Shown here one piece after another: positions 7,617 through 15,191 of a DNA stretch of 64,000 bases. Source of the DNA: Pseudomonas putida (GTDB lineage Bacteria; Pseudomonadota; Gammaproteobacteria; Pseudomonadales; Pseudomonadaceae); contig NZ_MKZO01000047.1 of NCBI RefSeq assembly GCF_001941965.1, forward strand, positions 248,001 through 312,000, given 5' to 3'. The position numbers and the translations under genes were made by a program. The notes under the pieces are model-generated. The model did not search any database. It was given only the letters and a program-made list of their open reading frames with translations, and had not been told where the DNA came from. Every line of letters starts with the position of its first letter. The first letter of the stretch is position 1.

Positions 7617-9527
7617 TCAAGACCCCGTGGAACCCGGCGCAGCCCCGCGAATCGTTGCCACCAACCGCGTTTCCCCCGCCCGCGATTCAACCCGCAATTC
7701 CCCACCCATCCGCTCGATGCGCATGCGCATGCTGCTCATGCCCACCCCGGTCCCGGCCGCCAGCACCGTCTCCACATCGAACCCACGCCCGTTGTCACAG
7801 ACCCATAGCCCCAACCCATGTTCCCCTTCAGCCCAAACGCCCACCTCCAGCCGGGTTGCCCGGGCATGCTTGAGCACATTGGTCAGCGCTTCCTCCAGAA
7901 ACCGCGTCAACGCCAGCAACTGCGTTGCGCTGAACACCCCGGGCCAGTGCTCCGGCAGGTCCCACCGCGTGGTGATGCCCAGGTCATCGAACAGGTCGAT
8001 GAAGCGCCGCCGCAACGGCGCCAGCCATTCCTGCGGCGATTGCCAGGCCGGCACGGCGGACGAGCCGTCGATCACGTCGCGCAGGTCGCTGCGCAGGGTC
8101 TTGAGCACCGAGAGGAACTGCGCCTCGCGCAAGCCCTCGCCATGTTCCATACGGGCGATCGAGCGCATCAACGAACTGCCCAGGCTGTCGTGAAGGTCGT
8201 GGGTCAGGCGCAGGCGTTCATTGAGGCGGATGTTGTCGCCTTCCAGGCGGTGTTCACGCTGCAGGGTCTGGGTCAGCTCCGCGCGGGTGCTGTCGACCGT
8301 GGCCCGCAATTCATCGTTGAAACGCTCGATACGCTGCAGGCTGTTGGAGAAGCGCGTGGCCAGGATCAGGAACATCAGCACCGACATCAGCGGGGCAGAG
8401 AGCAGGGCGTAGACGCCCTCGATACCGAGGACCCCGGTCAGGGCCAGGAACTCGAAGACGGAAAGCGCGCCGATGCCCAGCCCCAGCAGGATCAGGTAGG
8501 TATCCCGGTCCCGGAACGCCCGCCACAAAAGTTGCAGGCAAACCACGAACAAGGCCAGGCGCAGGGAAAACGCCGAGGTCAGTTGCAGGACTGCCAGGTC
8601 GCTCTTTGGTACCACCACCGTCGCCAGGCACAGGGCCAGGGACAGGGTCCACAGCGCGGTCCTGAACCGCGGGAACTGCATGCCGCCGAAGGTCCAGATG
8701 AACAGGCAGAACGCCGGACAGTACAGGGCCAGCGCCCCCAGGCTCAGGCGGTCCCAGACTTCGCCATTGGGGAAGGGCCACGACGAGGTCACCAGCATGT
8801 TGAGGATACCCAGCGACCACAACAACGAGGCCAGGGCGAACCAGCCGAAGGCGCGCTCCTGGCGGCGGAACAGCCAGAAGGTGAGGAACAATACGCCGAG
8901 CACCAGGGAAATCATCAGGCTGATGAAAATTACCTCGCGCTGCTGGAACTCCTGCTTGCGGTACTCGGGCCAGACCTGAGCAGGCGTGCCCACCCGCACC
9001 GTGCCCAGCCCCGGCGCGGCATGCTCGGAACCCACCAGGCGAATCCACAGGGTGTTGTCGGCTCGCAGCCCGGATTGCGGCAGCAACCAGTAGCGCGGCA
9101 GGTTCCAGCTGCGTGACAGGGGCTCGACCAGGCTGTCGTCACGCCACAGCAGGTCATCGTTGAGCCACACCTCGGCGGCCATGACCAGGCGGTCGATATT
9201 CAGCGCCAGCACTTCGCCCGGGCAGTCGGCCTGCCAGTCCAGGCGGTACCAGGCCGCGGCGCTGAAACCGGGCCAGTGCCGTTGCCACAGGTCCGGCAGG
9301 GTGACCGGCTGCCAGCCCTCGACCGGGCGCAAGCCATCGCCAGCCCGCTCGGGAGCGACCGATACCTGGGTAATCATCGGCTGACAGCTCGCCCGCGCCA
9401 GGCCGGGCAGCCAGGGCAGCAGGGCGAGCAGCAGGATCAGGGCAACAAGCCGCGTTGCCGGGCTTCGTTTACCGCGCGGGTACGCGAGGAAACGGCCAGC
9501 TTGCGGTAGATCCGTTTGATATGGCAT
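7617..9527 (-). CDS. 7TMR-DISM sensor histidine kinase (NarL/HPK7 type)
   Basis: 636 residues from the ATG at 9527. A long basic N-region leads into a hydrophobic signal (RLVALILLLALLPWLPGLARA), then an extracellular jelly-roll-like sensor (about 50-190), seven transmembrane segments (about 195-395), a coiled coil (about 400-440), a HisKA_3 dimerisation box HDLHDSLGSS with phospho-acceptor His446, and an HATPase domain (EEALTNVLKHA; DNGRGFD). It phosphorylates a NarL-type regulator, surely the adjacent one. The start overlaps that gene by 91 bases; no GTG/TTG start lies closer to its stop, so the start is uncertain. The ligand is not known. Confidence 0.88.
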   Translation of the reverse strand: MPYQTDLPQAGRFLAYPRGKRSPATRLVALILLLALLPWLPGLARASCQPMITQVSVAPERAGDGLRPVEGWQPVTLPDLWQRHWPGFSAAAWYRLDWQADCPGEVLALNIDRLVMAAEVWLNDDLLWRDDSLVEPLSRSWNLPRYWLLPQSGLRADNTLWIRLVGSEHAAPGLGTVRVGTPAQVWPEYRKQEFQQREVIFISLMISLVLGVLFLTFWLFRRQERAFGWFALASLLWSLGILNMLVTSSWPFPNGEVWDRLSLGALALYCPAFCLFIWTFGGMQFPRFRTALWTLSLALCLATVVVPKSDLAVLQLTSAFSLRLALFVVCLQLLWRAFRDRDTYLILLGLGIGALSVFEFLALTGVLGIEGVYALLSAPLMSVLMFLILATRFSNSLQRIERFNDELRATVDSTRAELTQTLQREHRLEGDNIRLNERLRLTHDLHDSLGSSLMRSIARMEHGEGLREAQFLSVLKTLRSDLRDVIDGSSAVPAWQSPQEWLAPLRRRFIDLFDDLGITTRWDLPEHWPGVFSATQLLALTRFLEEALTNVLKHARATRLEVGVWAEGEHGLGLWVCDNGRGFDVETVLAAGTGVGMSSMRMRIERMGGELRVESRAGETRLVATIRGAAPGSTGS

Positions 9528-10165
9528 TCGACGGTATAGCGGGAAATGGTCAGCTGATCGGCGATTTCCCGGTTGCTCAAGCCGCGGGAAACCCATTGCA
9601 GAATCTCGTTCTCGCGGGCACTGAGGGCCTCGCCATCCTGGGCATCGGCCGGCTTCGCCAGTGGTTCGGTGGGCAACAATGTGAGGATGCGCCGGGCGAT
9701 GAACGGGTCGATCGGCGCGCCGCCGCGCAGCACGCTGCGGATCGACAGGCTCACCTCGAGGTCATCCCGTTCCTTGAGCACATAGCCGGTGGCCCCGGCA
9801 CGCAAGGCACCGAGGATCGCTTCCTCGGTGCTCCAGGCCGAGATCACCAGGATCCACAGCGCCGGGTCCTGGGCGCGCAGCTCGCGGATCAGCTCGATGC
9901 CATTGCCGTCCGGCAGGCCGAGGTCCACCAGCACCATCGCGGCCGGGTGCTGGCTGACATGGGCGCGGGCCTCGGCGAGGTTCACCGAGAAACTCACCGC
10001 ATCGGCGCCATAGCCGATCTCCCCGAGCACCCGCGACAGCCGTTGGCGCATCAGTGGATCGTCCTCGACGACCAGTACCGGCGCAGGCAGCAGGGATTCA
10101 TCAGGAGGGTGATTGGGAATTGCTATCAAGTAATGGCACTCCATGCCGCTAACAAGGAATGCCAT
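9437..10165 (-). CDS. NarL/LuxR-family response regulator
   Basis: 242 residues. Receiver domain with acidic pair VVEDD, phospho-acceptor Asp81 in LVDLGLPDG, and Lys in YVLKERDD; then a LuxR-type helix-turn-helix (LSARENEILQWVSRGLSNREIADQLTIS with VECHIKRIYRKL). Partner of the downstream overlapping kinase. The start could be the ATG at 10165 or the one at 10144; neither has a clear ribosome site. A 15-bp inverted repeat sits about 35-80 bp upstream and could be its own operator. Confidence 0.88.
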   Translation of the reverse strand: MAFLVSGMECHYLIAIPNHPPDESLLPAPVLVVEDDPLMRQRLSRVLGEIGYGADAVSFSVNLAEARAHVSQHPAAMVLVDLGLPDGNGIELIRELRAQDPALWILVISAWSTEEAILGALRAGATGYVLKERDDLEVSLSIRSVLRGGAPIDPFIARRILTLLPTEPLAKPADAQDGEALSARENEILQWVSRGLSNREIADQLTISRYTVECHIKRIYRKLAVSSRTRAVNEARQRGLLP

Positions 10166-10197
10166 TAGTCTGACATGCCGTGAAGGCCTTCGACCAT

Positions 10198-10244
10198 CAC
10201 CAGAATCAGGTATGCCGGGCCGCTGAAATTACCTGATTTCGGTG
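10198..10244. promoter_or_regulatory. 15-bp imperfect inverted repeat, candidate operator
   Basis: Arms CACCAGAATCAGGTA (10198-10212) and TACCTGATTTCGGTG (10230-10244) match at 13 of 15 positions around a 17-bp spacer; the inner 9 bp (AATCAGGTA/TACCTGATT) are perfect. It lies between the response regulator and the two-partner-secretion scar, so it could serve either promoter. Confidence 0.5.
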
Positions 10245-10370
10245 ATAGCCACTTGCCAATAGGTTCACGCCCAATAGCACTTTGCCAGGCCTTGCGGTCC
10301 GTATCGCCTGTGCCCACTTTCCGGCCCTTACCTTGTCGTCCGTTCATCGGCAAGGCCCCAGGAGTACCAC

Positions 10371-10684
10371 CATGAACCGCACCTACGCGCTTGTCTGGAG
10401 CCCGAATCTCGGGCTGGCTGGCCAACGTCGAGCTGCGCTATGCGCTGACCGATGCCTGGCAGCTCAGCACCTTCGTCGACCACGGCGAAGTGCGGCTGAA
10501 CAAGGACACCTGGAGCAATGGCGAGAACCACCGCAGCCTGTCGGCGGCGGGCGTGGGTGCACGCTGGGCGGCCTATGGCTGGCAGGTGAACGCGGTGGCG
10601 GCGTGGAAGCTGGGCAATGATGATCCGCAAAGCGATGTGGACCGCACGCCGCGGGTGTGGGCGCAGGTGGTTCGATCGTTCTAA
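10371..10684 (+). pseudogene. deletion scar of a two-partner-secretion locus: tpsA start fused to tpsB tail
   Basis: A good ribosome site (AGGAG) precedes an ATG encoding MNRTYALVWSPNLG, the opening of the ESPR extended signal peptide found on large TpsA adhesins and autotransporters. After about 14 codons the match stops, and in another frame from about 10410 comes GWLANVELRYALTDAWQL, FVDHGEVRLN, LSAAGVGARW, AWKLGNDDPQSDVDR and WAQVVRSF, the last strands of a FhaC/ShlB-type TpsB barrel, ending at 10684. An intervening tpsA body and most of tpsB appear to have been removed by one deletion. The tail resembles the end of the next gene. Confidence 0.7.
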
Positions 10685-10718
10685 GTACGCTGCATGACTC
10701 ATTGATTTAGCAGGGACT

Positions 10719-10808
10719 TGTGGGAGCTGGCTTGCCAGCGATTTGGCCAGTCCTGACAACATCATCGTCAGTGCTGGCCTCATCGCTGGCAAGCCAGCTC
10801 CCACAGGG
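10719..10808. repeat. REP pair
   Basis: TGTGGGAGCTGGCTTGCCAG begins at 10719 and its inverse ends in AAGCCAGCTCCCACAGGG at 10808, forming a long palindrome between the TPS scar and the TpsB-like gene. Confidence 0.9.
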
Positions 10809-10844
10809 TCCGTGTCGCTCTCTCTTTTTTTGGTAATCCTCTCC

Positions 10845-11966
10845 ATGCGCACCCTGTTGTCCACAGCCTGCCTCCTGCCGCTGTCCTGCCTTGCCCAGGT
10901 GCTGCCGTTCCAGGAACTGCCCGACCTGCCGACCCGCAGCAGCCTGTCCCTGGCCGACACCCATTACCACCTGCCCGAGGCCATCACGGCGATGCCGTTC
11001 CTCAGCGGCACCGTAGCCCTGGACAACTTCGGCGGCCATGACGACCAGGGCCGCCTGGCCAGTGGCCTCAACCTGCATGGCCTGCTCGCCACGGACGACT
11101 TGCTGAGCCTGCGCAGCATGGGCTCGGCCGAGGCCGGTCATTATCACTGGGCCGCTTACTCCCTGGCCGTGAGTCCATGGTCCAGCCGTGTCGGCTTCAT
11201 CCTCTCGGACCTGGCCTACAAGCTCGGTGACGAACTGCAAGCCCTCGACGCCAAGGGCAAGGCGCGTACCGCCAGTGCCTTTATCCTCCAGCCGCTGTTG
11301 CAAACCGCGGGCTTCGATCTCAAGGCCCGCCTGCAATACGACGACAAGCACCTGCACGACGAATCGGGACTGCTTGCCTTCGACAGCGACAAGCACTCCC
11401 GGGTGTTCGACTACGGTCTGTTGGCCACGGCGGGCAGGAGCGTCCTGGAACTGAACTGGCGCCAGGGTCGCCTGGAGATCGAAGGCTCGCCCTGGTCGCT
11501 GGTCGGCAAGGCCGATACGGGGCGTTTCAGCGTGCTGCGCGCAAGCCTGGCACGTCTGCAGCCACTGGGTGATCGCCTGGCGCTGTACGTGGGCGTGCGG
11601 GGGCAATGGTCGAACGACAACCTGGATGACTCGGAAAAGCTCTATCTCGGCGGTGTCTTCGGCGCGCGCTACGAACCCCAGACCGCCGCCTTCGGCGACC
11701 AGGGCTGGCAGGCCAGCGCCGAATTGCGCTATGCCCTGACCCAACACTGGCAACTGGTCGCCTTTGCCGATCATGGTGAGGCACGCTTGAATACGCCCAG
11801 TTGGACCGTCGACACGGCACCCCGGCGCCTTTCGGCTGCAGGGTTTGGCGGAGGCTGGTCAAATGGGGGCTGGAATATCAGCGCGCTGGCGGGCTGGCCG
11901 CTGGGGGAGCGCGAGAGTGAGGAGCGTCAGCCGCGAATCTGGGGGCAACTGGCCTATTCCTTCTGA
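10845..11966 (+). CDS. TpsB/ShlB-FhaC-like outer-membrane barrel lacking POTRA domains
   Basis: 373 residues. A signal peptide (MRTLLSTACLLPLSCLAQ) is followed by only about 40 residues before GTVALDNFGGHDDQGRLASG, which is the first barrel strand of TpsB transporters (VDN-G...TG). The rest gives the barrel, a degenerate loop-6 segment (LGGVFGARYEP where the family has GVRAYP), GDQGWQASAELRYAL, FADHGEARLN and a C-terminal Phe (GQLAYSF). Usual TpsB proteins are about 550 residues with two POTRA domains that capture the TpsA client; these are absent. It may be a remodelled, non-secretory porin or a decayed transporter. The start follows a short pyrimidine-rich leader with no clear ribosome site. 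Confidence 0.72.
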   Translation: MRTLLSTACLLPLSCLAQVLPFQELPDLPTRSSLSLADTHYHLPEAITAMPFLSGTVALDNFGGHDDQGRLASGLNLHGLLATDDLLSLRSMGSAEAGHYHWAAYSLAVSPWSSRVGFILSDLAYKLGDELQALDAKGKARTASAFILQPLLQTAGFDLKARLQYDDKHLHDESGLLAFDSDKHSRVFDYGLLATAGRSVLELNWRQGRLEIEGSPWSLVGKADTGRFSVLRASLARLQPLGDRLALYVGVRGQWSNDNLDDSEKLYLGGVFGARYEPQTAAFGDQGWQASAELRYALTQHWQLVAFADHGEARLNTPSWTVDTAPRRLSAAGFGGGWSNGGWNISALAGWPLGERESEERQPRIWGQLAYSF

Positions 11967-12003
11967 TTCCCTTTCGGCGGGCAGATGGTCTACCATGCCG
12001 CCC

Positions 12004-12175
12004 GCCGGTTTCCATCACGGAATCAATAGGGAATCCGTAGCCCTTCCCGCACGGGCCAAACGGAACTGCCCCCGCAACTGTAGGTGCCGAGTCTGCTCCT
12101 TTTGATCGCCACTGGATCCTTCGATCCGGGAAGGTGGGGCCAGATGAGGACGCACCAGTCAGGAGACCTGCCGGC
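12004..12175 (+). promoter_or_regulatory. cobalamin (B12) riboswitch
   Basis: All conserved parts are present in order: closing stem GCCGGT (12004) with GCCGGC (12170-12175), AATAGGGAATCCGT, the core GGAACTGCCCCCGCAACTGT, CGCCACTGGATCC, CCGGGAAGGTGGGGCCAGATGA split over the P-arm, and the B12 box GTCAGGAGACCTGCC. It lies on the plus strand 142 bases before the binding-protein gene, so adenosylcobalamin or another corrinoid should repress the three genes downstream. Confidence 0.95.
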
Positions 12176-12316
12176 ATACATTTACCAACCGGCGGGGTGT
12201 CCGGGATGGACATCCGCGCCCTGTCCCTGGGTGGCGCTCCCTGCTGCCGGCCGGGAGCCCGGTGATGCCTGTCCGCGCGCTCGTCCCGCGCCGCGTTCGA
12301 TAGGAGATCGCCCCCG

Positions 12317-13330
12317 ATGTTGCCTCGCTTCGCCATCCTGCTTGCCGGACTCAGCCTGACCGGGCTGGCCCAGGCCGCCGCCACCCACTATCCCCTGACT
12401 ATCGACAACTGCGGCATGCCGCAGACCTTCGCGCAGGCGCCGGAGCGCGCCGTGACCATCGGCCAGGCCGGCACCGAGATGCTCTATGCCCTTGACCTGG
12501 GTGAAAAACTCGCCGGGACCTCGCTGTGGTTCAACGATGTGCTGCCCGAGTTCGCTGCGCAGAACGCCGGGGTGCCGCGTTTGGCCGACAACGACCCGAG
12601 CTTCGAGTCGGTCACCGGCAAGCGCCCGCAACTGGTGGCGGTGCAGTTCGAGTGGATGGTCGGCGCGCAAGGCGTGGTCGGCACCCGCGAGCAGTTCCAC
12701 GAGCTGAGTATCCCGACCTACATCCTGCCCTCCGATTGCGAAGGCAAGGACAACCTGGTCGGCGCCGATGGCACCCGGACCCAGCCGTTCAATATCGACA
12801 GCATCTACAAGAGCGTCAGCCAGCTGGCGCAGATCTTCGACGCGCAGGACCGGGGTGAAGCGCTGAATGCCCGGCTCAAGGGGCAGATGGACAAGGCCAG
12901 GGCGCAGCTGGCCGGCAAGGACCTGAGCAAGACCAGCGCGGTGTTCTGGTTCTCCAGTGCCGATATGGAAGTCGACCCGTATGTGGCGGGCCGCAGCGGC
13001 GTGGCCGACTACATGCTGCAGACCCTGGGCGTGCGCAACGTGGTCGAGTCCAACGAGGAATGGCCCTCGGTGGGCTGGGAGACCCTGGCCAAGGCCAATC
13101 CGACCTGGATCATCATCGCCCGCATGGACCGCCGCCGCTTCCCCGCCGATGACTACCTGAAGAAGCTGGAATTCCTGCGCAGCGACCCGGTGGCGCAGCA
13201 TATGGACGCGGTGAAGAACAACCGCATCATCGTCCTCGACGCCGATGTCATGCAGGCCGGTATCCGTCTGTTCCGCGGCCTGGAAACCCTGTCCACGGCC
13301 TTTGCCACGGGCAAGGCGGTGGCGCAATGA
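12317..13330 (+). CDS. periplasmic substrate-binding protein of the Fe/B12 ABC class (BtuF/FepB-like)
   Basis: 337 residues with a signal peptide ending LAQAA. The fold cues are those of class III binding proteins: APERAVTIGQAGTEMLYALDLGEKLAG at the start, VVGTREQFHEL, and a C-terminal half with NPTWIIIARMD and DAVKNNRIIVLDADVMQ. Such proteins carry siderophores, haem or corrinoids to a BtuCD-type ABC permease, but none is encoded nearby. Ribosome site AGGAG lies 8 nt before the ATG. It is the first gene under the cobalamin riboswitch; overlaps the next by 4 bases. Corrinoid or cobalt-complex binding is inferred only from that control. Confidence 0.87.
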   Translation: MLPRFAILLAGLSLTGLAQAAATHYPLTIDNCGMPQTFAQAPERAVTIGQAGTEMLYALDLGEKLAGTSLWFNDVLPEFAAQNAGVPRLADNDPSFESVTGKRPQLVAVQFEWMVGAQGVVGTREQFHELSIPTYILPSDCEGKDNLVGADGTRTQPFNIDSIYKSVSQLAQIFDAQDRGEALNARLKGQMDKARAQLAGKDLSKTSAVFWFSSADMEVDPYVAGRSGVADYMLQTLGVRNVVESNEEWPSVGWETLAKANPTWIIIARMDRRRFPADDYLKKLEFLRSDPVAQHMDAVKNNRIIVLDADVMQAGIRLFRGLETLSTAFATGKAVAQ

Positions 13331-13761
13331 AGGCTGTGCTGCTCGCCCTGGCCGGCCTGGTGTGCAGCGGCGGGGCGCTGGCCGAAGTGCATGAAGTGAA
13401 GATGCTCAACCGTGGCGCTGACGGTGCCATGGTCTACGAGCCGGACCACCTGCACATTGCGCCTGGCGATAGCGTGCGTTTCCTGCCGACCCAGGCCAGC
13501 CACAATGTCGCCAGCCTTCCAGGGTTGCTGCCGGCAGGGGCCCAGGCGTTCAAGAGCAAGCTCAGCCAGCCGTTCGAGCAGACCTTCAGCGTGCCGGGGC
13601 TGTATGGCATCCAGTGCGTGCCGCACCTGGCCATGGGTATGGTGATGTTGATCCAGGTGGGTGATTCCGCGGTCGACAAGACGGCGTTGCCAGAGGGCCT
13701 GCCAGCGCGGGCGACTGCACGCCTTGCCAGTCAGCTGGAGAAGCTGGGGGCCGGTCAGTGA
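13327..13761 (+). CDS. pseudoazurin-type cupredoxin
   Basis: 144 residues: signal peptide (GGALAE), then a type I blue copper domain. The copper ligands read as His59 (SHNV), Cys97, His100 and Met105 (CVPHLAMGM), the pseudoazurin spacing. These are periplasmic one-electron carriers usually tied to denitrification. It starts 4 bases inside the binding-protein gene (ATGA) and ends 4 bases inside the porin gene (GTGA), so it is translationally coupled to both. No nitrite or nitrous-oxide reductase gene is nearby, so its redox partner here is unknown; cobalamin control of a cupredoxin is unusual. Confidence 0.88.
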   Translation: MKAVLLALAGLVCSGGALAEVHEVKMLNRGADGAMVYEPDHLHIAPGDSVRFLPTQASHNVASLPGLLPAGAQAFKSKLSQPFEQTFSVPGLYGIQCVPHLAMGMVMLIQVGDSAVDKTALPEGLPARATARLASQLEKLGAGQ

Positions 13762-15092
13762 GTGCGTTCAGGTACCTTCCGCTGCTGGTTGCCGCACCGT
13801 TCGCCCAGGCCGACTCGGCCCAATCGCAGTCCAAAGGCCTTATCGAGGACAGCACCTGGAGCGTGCTCAACCGCAGCGTCTTCGACCAGCGCGATTATCG
13901 CCACGGCGGCCGCAATGGCAGTGCGCGCAATGCCTGGAAGCCGCGCAGCGAGCGTAATGGCCTGGCGCAGGAATGGGCTTATGGCCTGATGGGCAGCTAT
14001 CAATCCGGCTTTACCCAGGGCACGGTCGGTTTCGGGGTGGACGCCCATGGTTATCTCGGCGTGAAGCTCGACAGTGGGGGCGGTCGTGCCGGCAAGGCGC
14101 GCTTGCTCAGCGTCGATAACGAGGGGCATCCGAAGGACGATTACGGCCGGGCCGGCGCGGCGCTCAAGGTGCGGGTGTCCGACACGGTGCTGGCCTGGGG
14201 CGAGCAGCGGGTGAAAACGCCGGTGTTCAGTTCTTCCGATAGCCGTCTGCTGCCCGAGACCTTCACCGGGTTCTTCCTCACCAGCAACGAGATCGACACA
14301 CTCAAGCTGGTGGCCGGCCACTTCACCGAGAATGCCGACCGCAATGCCTCCAGTCATGACCAGGGCTTCGTGGTCAATTACTCCAACGCCGAGCAGGGCA
14401 ATGCTTTCGACCTGGCCGGGGCGGTGTGGAACCCACGCGATGATTTCAGCGCCAGCCTGTACACCTCGCGCTACGAGGACAGCTGGAACCAGCATTACCT
14501 CGGCAGCACTTTCACCCACGCCCTGGATGACCGCAGCAGCCTGAGCCTGGATCTCAACCTGTATCGCACCACCGACACCGGCAAGGCCCTTTCGGGGCGG
14601 ATCGACAACACCACCTGGAGCCTGATGTCGCGCTACGTCCGCGGGCCTCATGGCTTCGGGCTTGGCTGGCAGCAGGTGGATGGCAACACGCCGTTCGACT
14701 ACGTCAGCCGTGGCGCGATCTATATCAGCAACGCGGTGCAGCTGTCCGACTTCAACGCGCCCAACGAGAAGTCCTGGCAAGCGCGCTATGACCTGGACAT
14801 GGGCGCGTTCGGGGTGCCCGGGTTGAACCTGACGGCGCTCTATGTCCGTGGCTTCGATATCGACGGGACCCATGTCGATCCGAACGGTGGCTATGCGTAC
14901 CTGGGCTACGGCAAGGACGGCAAGCACTGGGAGCGGGATCTGGAAGCGCGTTATGTGGTGCAGGACGGCAAGGCCAAGGGCCTGGCCTTCTCGATTCGGC
15001 ACAATGTGCACCGGGGGGATACGGCGCAGGCGGAGCTGGATGGGGATCAAATCCGTTTGGCGGTGGAGTATCCGTTGGGCGGCGGGCTCTGA
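13758..15092 (+). CDS. OprD-family outer-membrane porin
   Basis: 444 residues starting at a GTG that overlaps the pseudoazurin stop. Typical OprD text: GLIEDSTWSVLNRSVFDQRDY, QEWAYGLMGSYQSGFTQGTVGFGVDAHGYLGVKLD, NEKSWQARYDLDMGAFGVPGLN and the end RLAVEYPL. OprD/OccD-type porins are substrate-specific channels for small solutes such as amino acids and carboxylates. As the last gene of the riboswitch operon it replaces the TonB receptor (BtuB) usually found in such operons. The signal sequence is short (MSAFRYLPLLVAAPFAQA). Confidence 0.92.
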   Translation: MSAFRYLPLLVAAPFAQADSAQSQSKGLIEDSTWSVLNRSVFDQRDYRHGGRNGSARNAWKPRSERNGLAQEWAYGLMGSYQSGFTQGTVGFGVDAHGYLGVKLDSGGGRAGKARLLSVDNEGHPKDDYGRAGAALKVRVSDTVLAWGEQRVKTPVFSSSDSRLLPETFTGFFLTSNEIDTLKLVAGHFTENADRNASSHDQGFVVNYSNAEQGNAFDLAGAVWNPRDDFSASLYTSRYEDSWNQHYLGSTFTHALDDRSSLSLDLNLYRTTDTGKALSGRIDNTTWSLMSRYVRGPHGFGLGWQQVDGNTPFDYVSRGAIYISNAVQLSDFNAPNEKSWQARYDLDMGAFGVPGLNLTALYVRGFDIDGTHVDPNGGYAYLGYGKDGKHWERDLEARYVVQDGKAKGLAFSIRHNVHRGDTAQAELDGDQIRLAVEYPLGGGL

Positions 15093-15112
15093 TCGGGCCT
15101 TGTGGTGCTTTT

Positions 15113-15147
15113 CAGGGCCTCATCGCTGGCAAGCCAGCTCCCACAGG
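15113..15147. repeat. single REP
   Basis: GGGCCTCATCGCTGGCAAGC with its continuation CAGCTCCCACAGG between the convergent porin and transporter ends; a decayed partner (GTGGGGGGCTGGCTTG) follows near 15170. Confidence 0.85.
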
Positions 15148-15191
15148 TTCAGCGGTGCGCGCGGTACCCGTGGGGGGCTGGCTTGAAATCC

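Noticed and set aside
7818..9116. 432-residue plus-strand frame
   Set aside because: Antisense to the histidine kinase; Gln/Arg-rich with no domain.
10165..10425. 86-residue minus-strand frame before the response regulator
   Set aside because: It covers the inverted repeat and the TPS ribosome site, has no ribosome site of its own and matches no family.
13327..13761. Denitrification role for the pseudoazurin
   Set aside because: No nitrite, nitric-oxide or nitrous-oxide reductase gene is near, and the control is by a cobalamin riboswitch.
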